From Novosphingobium sediminicola (lineage in GTDB: Bacteria; Pseudomonadota; Alphaproteobacteria; Sphingomonadales; Sphingomonadaceae), in the NCBI RefSeq assembly GCF_014196525.1, contig NZ_JACIDX010000004.1, positions 157,763 through 221,762 of the forward strand: a stretch of 64,000 nucleotides of DNA, given 5' to 3'. Under the pieces are notes generated by a model that was not told the origin of the DNA, searched no databases, and worked only from the letters and a program-made list of their open reading frames with translations. The position numbers and the translations under genes are program-made. Shown piece by piece: positions 26,862 to 35,214 of this stretch (its first letter is position 1; every line of letters begins with the position of its first letter).

Positions 26862-27436
26862 GGCGGCTGTGGCGTGATCGCAGCGGGGCGGCGCTGGTCG
26901 AATTTGCACTGGTGCTGCCGGTGATGCTGCTGATGGGGATGGGCCTGTGCGAAATGGCCTATCAGGCCTATATGCAGGCAATCCTGACGGGCGCGGTGCA
27001 AAAGGCCGGGCGCGACAGCACGGTGGAAAGCGCCAACACCACCACCATCGACAATGCCGTGTTGCAGGCGGTCAAGAACATCAACGGCAATGCCGCCTTC
27101 GTCGCGGGTTATCCCACGCGCAAATCCTATGCCTCCTTCGGCTATATCTCGCCCGAAAGCTTCGTGGACAGCAACGGCAATGGCGCGCGCGATGCGGGCG
27201 AGTGCTTTACCGATGTGAACGGCAACGGCATCTGGGACGCCGATCCAGGCGTATCGGGCAATGGCGGCGCGGGCGACACGGTGCTCTATACCGTTTCGAT
27301 CACCTATACCCGGCTGTTCCCGCTGGGCCTCTGGCTGGGCTGGGGCAAAACGGCCACGCTTTCGGCCAGCACGATCCTGAAGAACCAGCCATGGGCAACG
27401 CAGGCCAGCACGGCGGCGGCGACTGTATGCACATGA
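26858..27436 (+). CDS. TadE-like pilus assembly protein with Asp/Asn calcium-type loops
   Basis: A 192-residue protein with a basic start and the TadE-type helix RSGAALVEFALVLPVMLLMG, where the Glu after the first helix turn is typical of pseudopilins. The middle carries two repeated acidic loops, DSNGNGARDAGE and DVNGNGIWDADPG, which look like dockerin/EF-hand calcium-binding loops. The ATG at 26858 overlaps the TadG-like stop (ATGA), and its own stop overlaps the next TadE gene. It is probably secreted or membrane-anchored by its N-terminal helix. Confidence 0.88.
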   Translation: MRRLWRDRSGAALVEFALVLPVMLLMGMGLCEMAYQAYMQAILTGAVQKAGRDSTVESANTTTIDNAVLQAVKNINGNAAFVAGYPTRKSYASFGYISPESFVDSNGNGARDAGECFTDVNGNGIWDADPGVSGNGGAGDTVLYTVSITYTRLFPLGLWLGWGKTATLSASTILKNQPWATQASTAAATVCT

Positions 27437-28125
27437 TACTCCGGCTGATCCGCGATTCCTCCGCCGCCTCCCTGATCGAATTCGCGCTGGCGCTGCCCAT
27501 CGTGTTCTACATGGGCGGGGCGGGCATCGAATATACCAACATGGCCCGCGTCCAGATGCAGATCAGCCAGATCACGCTCGATCTGGCCGATAATGCCAGC
27601 CGAGTGGGCCTGGCCAGCAATCTGGCCGCGACCCAGATCCGCGAAACCGACATGAACGATGTGCTGGCGGGCGCGCGGCTGCAAGGCAACGGACTGGGCC
27701 TGACCACCAACGGGCGGGTCATCATCTCCAGCCTCGAAATGGTCCAGCAGTCCTATGACACCGTGCCCGTCCAACGCATCCACTGGCAACGCTGTATCGG
27801 GATGAAAAGCGGGGGCGGCTTCGATTCCTCCTATGGCACCACCACCGCCACCGCCGGAACCGACGCCACGCTGGCCAATGCCGGCGCCACCGCCGCCACC
27901 GGCATGGGCGACACCGGATACAAAGTCAGCGCGCCGACCGGGGCCGGGGTGATGTTCGTCGAGGTCAATTACACCTACCAGCCCTTCTTCGGCACGATGT
28001 TCGTGGCCAACAAGCTGATCCACTACAGCGCCAGCTTTGTGGTCCGCGATCTGCGCGATTATGCGCAGATCTATAATCCCAGCCCGGCGGCGACGCGGAT
28101 GACGTGTGATAAGTATACGAGTTAG
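27433..28125 (+). CDS. TadE/TadG-family pilus assembly protein
   Basis: A 230-residue protein with the pseudopilin-like N-terminus SSAASLIEFALALPIVFYMG followed by a polar region. The second half is Ala/Thr/Gly-rich (GTTTATAGTDATLANAGATAATG) and the C-terminus again hydrophobic/aromatic (VNYTYQPFFGTMFVANKL). The ATG at 27433 is chosen because it gives an ATGA overlap with the previous TadE-like gene; an ATG two codons earlier (27427) is also possible. It is the last gene of the unit, and the palindromic element copy 4 starts 13 bp after its stop. Confidence 0.86.
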   Translation: MILRLIRDSSAASLIEFALALPIVFYMGGAGIEYTNMARVQMQISQITLDLADNASRVGLASNLAATQIRETDMNDVLAGARLQGNGLGLTTNGRVIISSLEMVQQSYDTVPVQRIHWQRCIGMKSGGGFDSSYGTTTATAGTDATLANAGATAATGMGDTGYKVSAPTGAGVMFVEVNYTYQPFFGTMFVANKLIHYSASFVVRDLRDYAQIYNPSPAATRMTCDKYTS

Positions 28126-28138
28126 GAAGAGGTAAGAT

Positions 28139-28356
28139 GCGAGGGTCTAGACCCTCGCGCTCCCGTTACTATCTGCGTGGTGCCATGGGTTCGACGTTTC
28201 GTGTCGGACGCAGCCTTGGAACTTTAAAGCCTGCGGCGCCAAACAGCGCGAGTTTTCCGCGCCGCAGGCTTTATCAATCCGCCCATAAGCCCGCAAACAA
28301 AGCACCACCCATTAATGGGATTGCAAAGGGCCCCCGCCCTTTGCCCGCCGAAGGCA
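28139..28356. repeat. Intergenic palindromic element, copy 4 (type B left arm)
   Basis: A 218-bp copy. The left arm (28139-28168) has GCGAGGG, a TCTAGA apex and CCCTCGC, then GCTCCCGTTA. The right arm (28313-28356) is the common 44-bp form with one change near its end (CCGAAGGCA). The inner stem is at 28228-28238 and 28260-28270, and the core TCGGACGCAGCCTTGG starts at 28204. The left end is 13 bp after the TadE-like stop codon. Confidence 0.9.
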
Positions 28357-28775
28357 TCATTCCATAAAACCCGCCATGAACAGCCGGATGGCGCACGGCA
28401 AGCTGCCCCCAGCGCCACACCACCATCCGGCCGTTCGGGAACGCGACATGCCCTGCCGAACGGCATGAACAGATCGCGCGCCCCCTGTTGCAGCTAACGA
28501 CTTGCCCCCCAAGTCGCCGGCAACATATCGAGACATTGCACCCATTGCTGTCAACGCTTGCAGACCTTGCCCGTAAAGGCAACAGGATCATAAGGTTCTG
28601 GCGAAATATCCTTGTCGGGCCCCGCGCCAGCCATTCGTCATTTGACGTAGGATGATGCAGCCCGAATGCGCGCTACACCATGTCTGCAGGAACCGACTGG
28701 CGGGGGGCGAGAGATGGTGACAAGCGATGTGACCGACAGGCTCCCGGGCCGCCCTTTGGCGCAGAGGCGCGCCGG
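28357..28775. other. Intergenic region between the palindromic element and the hybrid kinase
   Basis: About 420 bp without a convincing gene. A 21-codon frame (28714-28779) has a GGGGGGCGAGAG ribosome site in front of its ATG and ends in an ATGA overlap with the kinase ATG at 28776. It could be a leader peptide, but nothing else supports it. Promoter elements for the kinase operon should lie here. Confidence 0.4.
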
Positions 28776-30497
28776 ATGATCGAAACCCTGCGCCTGATGG
28801 ACAGAATCAAGTCTGCGCCGGGGCGGTTCATGCTGGTGATGGCGGCCATGGCGGTGATGATGACGGCCATCATCGGGGCGGCTTATTGGGCGCTGGGGCA
28901 GAGCCTTCCGGCGCAGAGCATGCCGATGGTGCGCGCTGTTCTGCTGGCCACGCTGGGGGCTCTGCTGGCGCTGGGCGGGGCGCTGGGCGGGTTGATTCTG
29001 CGCGCCTATGACAGCCGCCGCGCGGCCCTGTCCGAGGCGCGCCGCCATGTGGCCGACCTGCGGGCCGAGGTGGCCGCGCATAATGCCACGCTGGAGGAAC
29101 TGCATCTGGCGAAGGAGGTGGCCGAGGCCGCCAACAGCGCCAAGAGCCGCTATCTCGTTTCGGTCAGCCATGAGATCCGCTCGCCGCTCAATTCGATCTA
29201 TGGCTATGCGCAATTGCTGGAGCGCGGACATGACATCGCCCCCATCGAGGCCGCGCGCATCATCCGCCGGTCGTCCGAGCACCTGACCAATCTGGTCGAG
29301 GGGCTGCTCGATATCAGCCATGTCGAAAGCGGGGTGCTGCGCCTGTCGAACGATACGGTGCGCCTCAACAGCTTTCTCGATCAGGTCGCCAGCATGTTCC
29401 GCCCGCAGGCTCAATCGCGCGGCCTGACGCTGGCCTATGAAAAACAGAGCGGCCTGCCCGAATTCGTGCGCACCGATCAGAAGCGCCTGCGCCAGATCCT
29501 GATCAACCTGCTCTCCAACGCGATCAAATTTACCAAGGCGGGCCAAGTCACTTTCGGCGTCACCTATCGTTCGCAGGTGATGAGTTTCACCATTGCCGAC
29601 ACCGGGATCGGCATCGAGCCTCAGGATCTGACCCGCATCTTCGCCCCCTTTGAACGCGGCACCCATCCCGAGGCGCAGCGGCAAAAGGGCATCGGCCTGG
29701 GTCTGGCGATCACCCAGGCGCTGGTGCATATCCTTGGCGGCGATCTGGCCGTGGCCAGCGAGCCGGGCGTGGGCACGACCTTCACCGTACGCCTGATGCT
29801 CAGCCCGGTGCAGGCCAGTGTGCAGGAGGTGAAAAGCACCCGCGCGATCACCGGTTTCGACGGACCGCCGCGCCATATTCTGCTGATCGACGATGATCCG
29901 GATCAGACCTCGCTGCTGCGCGGGCTGCTCGAACCCATGGGCTTTGTCCTGCATATCGCCCATGACGGCGATTCCGGGCTGGAACTGGCGCGCAAACACC
30001 GGCCCGAACTGGTGCTGCTCGATGTCACCATGCCGGGCCTGTCAGGCTGGGAAGTGGCGCGGCGGCTGCGTGCGATGCGGGGCGGCGATATACGCATCAT
30101 CATGGTGTCGGGCGACGCGCATGAAATCCGGCAGGGCAGCGCGGGCTTCATCGCCCATGACCAGTTCCTGATCAAACCGGTCGATCTGGACGCGCTGATC
30201 GATGCGGTGGGCGGCCTGCTGGGCCTGCACTGGCGCGGTCGGGCCGAGGAGGCCGAGGCCCCCGAAGCCGCCCCCGAACGCGAGGCTCTGCCCGATGATG
30301 CGCGGCCCTTTCTGACCGATATCGAAAACGATCTGCGCATCGGCCATGTGCGGGGCGTGGAAAAGGCGATCCGCGCGATGGAGGCTGCCGTGCCGCAGGC
30401 CGCCCCCTTGGCGCGGCGGCTGCTGGCCAGCCTCGACCGCTTTGATCTGGGCGAACTGGCCGCCGAATTGGCCGCCAACCGGCAAGGGGATCAATGA
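28776..30497 (+). CDS. Hybrid sensor histidine kinase with C-terminal receiver
   Basis: A kinase of 573 residues (from 28776). Two membrane helices flank a very short loop, so it probably senses within the membrane or cytoplasm. A coiled region (ALSEARRHVADLRAEVAAHNATLEEL) leads to the HisKA box SVSHEIRSPLNSIYGYAQLLE. The ATPase domain has NLLSNAIKFTKAG, DTGIGIEPQD and GIGLGLAIT. The receiver has LLIDDDPDQ, the phosphoacceptor in LVLLDVTMPG and the lysine in LIKPVD. A helical tail of about 85 residues follows. The frame extends upstream to 28680, but the early part looks non-coding. It overlaps the next response regulator gene by 4 bp, indicating a two-component pair. Confidence 0.9.
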   Translation: MIETLRLMDRIKSAPGRFMLVMAAMAVMMTAIIGAAYWALGQSLPAQSMPMVRAVLLATLGALLALGGALGGLILRAYDSRRAALSEARRHVADLRAEVAAHNATLEELHLAKEVAEAANSAKSRYLVSVSHEIRSPLNSIYGYAQLLERGHDIAPIEAARIIRRSSEHLTNLVEGLLDISHVESGVLRLSNDTVRLNSFLDQVASMFRPQAQSRGLTLAYEKQSGLPEFVRTDQKRLRQILINLLSNAIKFTKAGQVTFGVTYRSQVMSFTIADTGIGIEPQDLTRIFAPFERGTHPEAQRQKGIGLGLAITQALVHILGGDLAVASEPGVGTTFTVRLMLSPVQASVQEVKSTRAITGFDGPPRHILLIDDDPDQTSLLRGLLEPMGFVLHIAHDGDSGLELARKHRPELVLLDVTMPGLSGWEVARRLRAMRGGDIRIIMVSGDAHEIRQGSAGFIAHDQFLIKPVDLDALIDAVGGLLGLHWRGRAEEAEAPEAAPEREALPDDARPFLTDIENDLRIGHVRGVEKAIRAMEAAVPQAAPLARRLLASLDRFDLGELAAELAANRQGDQ

Positions 30498-31435
30498 TGC
30501 GTCACGATCCGCTGGTGGCGCAGGATCCCCAGCCCCATGTCGATACCGTGCTCGTGGTGGACGATACGCCCGAATCCCTGCGCTTTCTGGCCGATACGCT
30601 GGAGGTTGAGGGCATCCGCGTGCTGATCGCCACCAGCGGCGAGGCGGCGCTCTCGCTGCTCAGCCATATCGTGCCCGATCTGATCCTGATGGATGCGGTG
30701 ATGCCGGGCATCGGCGGTTTTGAGGCCACACGCATCCTCAAACGCAACCCGGCCAGCGCCCGCGTGCCCGTCATCTTCATGACCGGCCTGACCGAGAGCG
30801 AACATGTGCTGGCGGCCCTTGAGGCGGGCGGGGTGGATTATGTTCGCAAGCCCTTGGTCATCAACGAACTGATCGCGCGTGTGCGGGTGCATATGGCCAA
30901 TGCGCGCCTTGCGCAGGACAGTCAGGCGGCGCTGGACGCCAGCGGGCGCCATCTGATTTCGATGGGCCGCGAGGAGCAATTGCTCTGGTGGACGCCGCAG
31001 GCAGGCAGCCTGCTGGCGGAAAATTGCCCCGAATGGAGCGTCATGCCCGGTCCGGCCCCCGCCGCGCTGCGCCCTGCTCTCGCCCGTCTGGCCCGCGCCG
31101 ATGAAAGCGGGGCCAGTGTGCGGCTCGACCTTGCCCATTCGACGCTCGAACTGGTGCTGGTGGCGCGGATGCGCGGGGCCGAATGGCTGGTGCGATTGAA
31201 CGACGTCAACCCGGCGGGCGACATCGCCCTGCTTCAGGCCCGCCACGGTTTGACCAGCCGCGAGGCCGAGGTCCTGCTGTGGATCAGCTATGGCAAGCCC
31301 AACCGCGTGATCAGCGAGATCCTGTCGATCTCTCCGCGCACGGTGAACAAGCATCTGGAGCAGGTTTTCGTCAAACTGGGCGTGGAAACGCGCGCGGCGG
31401 CGGCGGCGCTGGCGGTGCGCGCTATCAATGGGTGA
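30494..31435 (+). CDS. Response regulator, receiver plus LuxR-type HTH
   Basis: A 313-residue regulator. The receiver domain has VLVVDDTPESLRFL, the phosphoacceptor in LILMDAVMPGIGG and the lysine in VRKPL. A middle region of about 110 residues has no clear family. The C-terminal LuxR/NarL helix-turn-helix reads LTSREAEVLLWISYGKPNRV and ISPRTVNKHLEQVFVKLG. It starts at ATG 30494 within the kinase stop region (ATGATG), so both are made together, and it is the likely phosphorelay output. A short hairpin (31446-31466) follows its stop. Confidence 0.9.
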   Translation: MMRHDPLVAQDPQPHVDTVLVVDDTPESLRFLADTLEVEGIRVLIATSGEAALSLLSHIVPDLILMDAVMPGIGGFEATRILKRNPASARVPVIFMTGLTESEHVLAALEAGGVDYVRKPLVINELIARVRVHMANARLAQDSQAALDASGRHLISMGREEQLLWWTPQAGSLLAENCPEWSVMPGPAPAALRPALARLARADESGASVRLDLAHSTLELVLVARMRGAEWLVRLNDVNPAGDIALLQARHGLTSREAEVLLWISYGKPNRVISEILSISPRTVNKHLEQVFVKLGVETRAAAAALAVRAING

Positions 31436-31445
31436 TGGGCCACTT

Positions 31446-31466
31446 TTGCAAAGACTCTCTTTGCAA
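31446..31466 (+). terminator. Short hairpin after the LuxR-type regulator
   Basis: TTGCAAAG (31446-31453) pairs exactly with CTTTGCAA (31459-31466) around a 5-nt loop, beginning 10 bp after the stop codon. A third TTTGCAA follows. There is no clear T-run, so termination is uncertain. Confidence 0.4.
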
Positions 31467-31651
31467 ATTTGCAAGATTACCGTGGACGCCGCCGCCGTCC
31501 TGACGCATCACCGTGTGAAACGCGCCATGTTATTGCCCATCGGGATGGTCATTTCACCGCTTGATGGCTTGAGCCTTGGCCCGTGCGCGCCTATCGGCAT
31601 GCGTAACAATGCCCAAGGCCGCGCAGGACAGCGCCGAATGGAGAATACCCA

Positions 31652-32722
31652 ATGACCGTGCCCCCTCTCGACACCCCGGCCAGTTCTCCCATGGCCCGCA
31701 CCGACTGGACGCGCGAGGAGATCGCGGCCCTGTTCGACCTGCCCTTTACCGAACTGGTCTATCGCGCCGCCGAAATCCACCGCGCCAGCCATCCGGCCAA
31801 TGAGGTCCAGCTTTCCACGCTGCTCTCGATCAAGACCGGCGGCTGCGTCGAGGATTGCGGCTATTGCAGCCAGAGCGTCAAGGCCGACAGCGGGGTCAAG
31901 GCCACCAAGCTGATGGAAGTGCAGTCGGTTTTGCAGGCCGCCGCCCGCGCCAAGGATCAGGGCAGCAGCCGCTTCTGCATGGGCGCGGCATGGCGCAATC
32001 CTAAGGACCGCGACATGCCCGCGATCATCGAAATGGTGAAGGGCGTGCGCTCCATGGGCCTTGAAACCTGCATGACGCTGGGGATGCTGAGCGACCATCA
32101 GGCCGATATGCTGGCCGATGCGGGCCTCGATTATTACAACCACAATATCGACACCAGCCCTGAGAAATACGAGGAAATCACCAGCACCCGCACGATGGGC
32201 GACCGGCTCGACACGCTGGGTCAGGTGCGCCGCGCCGGGATCAACGTGTGCAGCGGCGGGATCGTGGGCATGGGCGAAACCCGCGCCGACCGGGTGGGCT
32301 TTGTCCATACGCTGGCCACTTTGCCCTCGCACCCCCAATCGGTGCCGATCAACGCGCTGGTGCCGGTCAAGGGCACGGTGCTGGGCAATATGCTGGCCGA
32401 TACGCCGCTGGCCAAGATTGATGACGTGGAATTCGTGCGCACCGTGGCGGTGGCGCGCATCACCATGCCGGGATCGATGGTGCGTCTCAGCGCAGGCCGC
32501 GAATCGATGTCGGAGATGACGCAGGCGATGTGTTTCCTCGCGGGCGCCAACTCGATCTTCACCGGCGACAAGCTGCTGACCGCGCCCAATGCGGGCGATG
32601 ACAATGATATGGCGATGTTTGCGCGCCTTGGCCTGAAGCCCATGGCCGTCACCCGCACCGAGGCCGAGATTGCCGCCGAAGCCATGCCCAAGGGCTGCGT
32701 CAAGCTGGAGCAGATGATCTGA
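31652..32722 (+). CDS. bioB: Biotin synthase
   Basis: A 356-residue radical-SAM enzyme that inserts sulfur into dethiobiotin. The radical-SAM cluster motif is [10 protein letters not shown] (Cys 65, 69, 72). Family blocks are [36 protein letters not shown], the RLSAGR arginine motif and [11 protein letters not shown] start at M14 (MARTDWT) is also possible. It is the first gene of bioB-bioF-bioH-like-bioC. The 216-bp upstream region shows no recognisable BirA or BioR site by eye. Confidence 0.97.
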   Translation: MTVPPLDTPASSPMARTDWTREEIAALFDLPFTELVYRAAEIHRASHPANEVQLSTLLSIKTGGCVEDCGYCSQSVKADSGVKATKLMEVQSVLQAAARAKDQGSSRFCMGAAWRNPKDRDMPAIIEMVKGVRSMGLETCMTLGMLSDHQADMLADAGLDYYNHNIDTSPEKYEEITSTRTMGDRLDTLGQVRRAGINVCSGGIVGMGETRADRVGFVHTLATLPSHPQSVPINALVPVKGTVLGNMLADTPLAKIDDVEFVRTVAVARITMPGSMVRLSAGRESMSEMTQAMCFLAGANSIFTGDKLLTAPNAGDDNDMAMFARLGLKPMAVTRTEAEIAAEAMPKGCVKLEQMI

Positions 32723-33867
32723 AGCAATTTGAAACCCATCTTGCCGCCGCGCTGGAACGCATAGACCAGCGCGACGAGCGGCGCATCCTGCGCGCCAGTG
32801 TGCCGCAGGATGGCGGGCGGTTGCTGCGCGATGGGGCCGTGCTGGTCGATTTTTCCAGCAATGATTACCTCGGCCTCTCCCGCCATCCGTTGCTGGCGCA
32901 AAGGTCGGCGGAATGGGCGCTGGCGCATGGCGCGGGATCGGCGGCGTCAAGGCTGGTGACGGGCACGCAACCGCTGCATCTGGCGGTTGAGGAAAAGATC
33001 GCCCGGTTCAAGGGCAAGGAGGCCGCGCTGCTGTTTCCCAGCGGGTGGCATTGCAATGCGGCGGTGCTGGCGGCCTTGCTGCGCGCCGCGCCGGGGGCCT
33101 CGCTGTTCACCGACCGGCTGATCCATGGCAGCCTGCACGCGGGCGCATCAGCGCATCGGCAAATCCGCTTTCGCCACAATGATCTGGACCATCTGGCCGA
33201 GCTGTTGGCCAAGGCCGAAGGGCCGAAAATCATCGTCACCGAAAGCGTGTTCAGCATGGATGGCGACCGGGCCGATGTGGCGGCGCTGGCTGATCTGGCG
33301 CGGACGCATGATGCTTTCCTTTATGTCGACGAGGCCCATGCCACCGGCGTTCTTGGCCCTCAGGGGCGCGGATTGACCCATGGCCTCGACGTCGATCTGG
33401 TGATGGGCACATTCAGCAAGGCGCTGGGCTGTATGGGCGCCTATGTCGCGGGCAGCCGGTTGCTGATCGACTATCTGGTCAATGCCTGCGGGGGTTTCAT
33501 CTTTTCGACCGCGCCCTCGCCCGCGATGCTGGGGGCGGTGGATGCCGCGCTCGATCTGGCGCCGGGGCTGGAGGATGAGCGGGCAATTCTGGCCGATCAC
33601 GGCGCGTTTTTCCGGCAGAGCCTGAATGATGCAGGCATCGCCACAGCCGACAGCAGCACTCAGATCGTGCCGGTCATTGTGGGCGATGCCGCGGCGGCGC
33701 TGGCTCTGGCGCGCGATCTGGTGGCCGAAGGGATGCTGGCCGTGGCGATCCGCCCGCCCACGGTGCCGCCCGGCACCAGCCGGTTGCGCGTGGCGCTGCA
33801 TGCCAATCATGCGCGCGCCGATGTGGCCGCGCTGGCGCAGGCGATTGCGGCGCGGATTGGGCGGTGA
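32719..33867 (+). CDS. bioF: 8-amino-7-oxononanoate synthase, apparent CTG start
   Basis: A PLP-dependent enzyme (382 residues from 32719) that condenses pimeloyl-ACP (or CoA) with alanine. Family blocks are [55 protein letters not shown] and the PLP-lysine block [11 protein letters not shown]. The family N-terminus ([20 protein letters not shown], then RRILRASVP) is readable only if translation begins at the CTG at 32719, which overlaps the bioB stop and has GGAG 8 nt upstream. No ATG, GTG or TTG exists in that stretch. A GTG at 32800 would remove about 27 residues. The next gene overlaps its stop by 4 bp. Confidence 0.93.
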   Translation: MKQFETHLAAALERIDQRDERRILRASVPQDGGRLLRDGAVLVDFSSNDYLGLSRHPLLAQRSAEWALAHGAGSAASRLVTGTQPLHLAVEEKIARFKGKEAALLFPSGWHCNAAVLAALLRAAPGASLFTDRLIHGSLHAGASAHRQIRFRHNDLDHLAELLAKAEGPKIIVTESVFSMDGDRADVAALADLARTHDAFLYVDEAHATGVLGPQGRGLTHGLDVDLVMGTFSKALGCMGAYVAGSRLLIDYLVNACGGFIFSTAPSPAMLGAVDAALDLAPGLEDERAILADHGAFFRQSLNDAGIATADSSTQIVPVIVGDAAAALALARDLVAEGMLAVAIRPPTVPPGTSRLRVALHANHARADVAALAQAIAARIGR

Positions 33868-34460
33868 GAATCGCGCTGCTGCATGGCTGGGGGTTTGATG
33901 CTTGCGTGTGGGATGCGCTGGCGCCGCTATTAGCGGGCGATGTGGCGCGGATGGATCGCGGCTATTTCGGCGCGCCGGTGGAGAGCGAGCGGCCCGATCT
34001 GATGATCGGCCATTCGCTGGGCGCGATGCTGCTGGCGCGGCGTTGGCCGGATGTGCCTTTGGTGGCGATCAATGGGTTTGATCGATTCTGCGGCGTCGAT
34101 GCCGTGGCCCCGCGCGTGGTTCAGCGGATGGTGAAACGCTTTGGCGAGAACCCGGCCAAGGTGCTGGAGGATTTTCGCGCCAGCATCGACGGCGGCCCGG
34201 CCCCGGCGATTGTTTCGCGCGAAAGGCTGGGCGAGGATCTGGCGCTGCTGGCCGATCAGGCCCCGGCCCCGGCCCATCGCGCGCCCGTGCTGGTGCTTCA
34301 GACGGAGGATGATCCGCTCTTGCCGCCCGCGCTGCGCCTGAAGGCGTTTGGCAGGGCGACTGGCAGAACAGGGGGGGCGGTCTGCGGCCATGGCGGGCAT
34401 CTGTTGCCCCTGACTCAGGCGGCATGGTGCGCGGCGCAGATTGCGGATTTTGCGCGATGA
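33864..34460 (+). CDS. Alpha/beta hydrolase, BioH/BioG-like pimeloyl-ACP methyl ester esterase
   Basis: A short (198-residue) alpha/beta hydrolase beginning at a GTG that overlaps the bioF stop. It opens with the oxyanion-hole HGWGFDACVW, has the nucleophile elbow GHSLGA, an Asp in TEDDPLLPP and a catalytic His in GHGGH. Lying between bioF and bioC, it fits the esterase that removes the methyl group from pimeloyl-ACP methyl ester, the BioH role. It is shorter than E. coli BioH, with a reduced lid region, so it may be a BioG/BioK-like isozyme; I cannot decide which. Confidence 0.78.
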   Translation: MRIALLHGWGFDACVWDALAPLLAGDVARMDRGYFGAPVESERPDLMIGHSLGAMLLARRWPDVPLVAINGFDRFCGVDAVAPRVVQRMVKRFGENPAKVLEDFRASIDGGPAPAIVSRERLGEDLALLADQAPAPAHRAPVLVLQTEDDPLLPPALRLKAFGRATGRTGGAVCGHGGHLLPLTQAAWCAAQIADFAR

Positions 34461-34470
34461 TGGCCCCCCA

Positions 34471-35214
34471 ATGATGTCTCAACGCCTTGTTTGCGAAGCC
34501 TTTGGCCGCGCCGATGATTATGACTCCCATGCCGGGGTGCAGCAACAGGTCGCCGCGATGCTGGCCCATGCGGTGGCGGCGCAGGCATTACCCCCCGCCC
34601 CGCGCGTGCTGGAGATCGGTTGCGGCACGGGGTTTTTGGGCGCGGCGCTGATGCCGGTCCTTTCCGATGCGCGATGGGTGATGAGCGATCTGTCGCCCGC
34701 CATGCTGGCGCGGGCGCGGGCGCGGTTTGCCGGGCATGACAGGGTAGATTACCGCGTGATGGATGGGCAAACGCCCGATGTGGAGGGGCCGTTCGATCTG
34801 ATCGTGTCGAGTCTGGCGTTTCAGTGGTTTGACGATCTGGGCGGCGCGGCGGCGCGGTTGCAGACTTTGCTGGCGCCAGGGGGCCTGCTGGCCTTCACCA
34901 CGATGATCGCGGGCAGCTTTGCCGAATGGCGCGCCGCCCATGAGGATGCACCCTGCGGACTGGTCGATTATCCCGATGCTGCGGATCTGCGCGCGATGGG
35001 CTTTGCTGTGCGCGAGGTGGAATGGGCGGTCGAAGGCGGCGGGCGGGGCTTTTTGCGCCACCTGCGCGGGATTGGCGCGGATGTGCCACGTGCGGGCCAT
35101 CGGCCCTTGTCGGCCGGGCAATTGCGACGGGTGATCGGGCGATTCGATTCGCAAGGGGGCCGCGCGACCTATCGTGTGGCGCTGTGTCTGCGCCGGAATG
35201 CTGCGGCGCAATAA
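34471..35214 (+). CDS. bioC: Malonyl-ACP O-methyltransferase
   Basis: A 247-residue SAM methyltransferase, last in the biotin cluster. It starts the pimeloyl chain by methylating malonyl-ACP. Motif I is VLEIGCGTGFLGAAL, followed by MSDLSPAMLARA, SSLAFQWFDDL (the QW pattern is typical of BioC) and LAPGGLLAFTTM. The start is ATG 34471, or 34474 immediately after; the open frame extends back to a TTG at 34441. It lies 10 bp after the esterase gene. bioA and bioD are absent from the window. Confidence 0.88.
   Translation: MMSQRLVCEAFGRADDYDSHAGVQQQVAAMLAHAVAAQALPPAPRVLEIGCGTGFLGAALMPVLSDARWVMSDLSPAMLARARARFAGHDRVDYRVMDGQTPDVEGPFDLIVSSLAFQWFDDLGGAAARLQTLLAPGGLLAFTTMIAGSFAEWRAAHEDAPCGLVDYPDAADLRAMGFAVREVEWAVEGGGRGFLRHLRGIGADVPRAGHRPLSAGQLRRVIGRFDSQGGRATYRVALCLRRNAAAQ

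Noticed and set aside
10173..28356. Calling the palindromic repeats insertion sequences
   Set aside because: Each is under 250 bp with no open frame or transposase, and no target duplication is visible at the ends.
31436..31651. A BirA or BioR operator or riboswitch in front of bioB
   Set aside because: No TTATCTATAA-like or BirA-like dyad is visible; the only structure is a short hairpin near the preceding gene.
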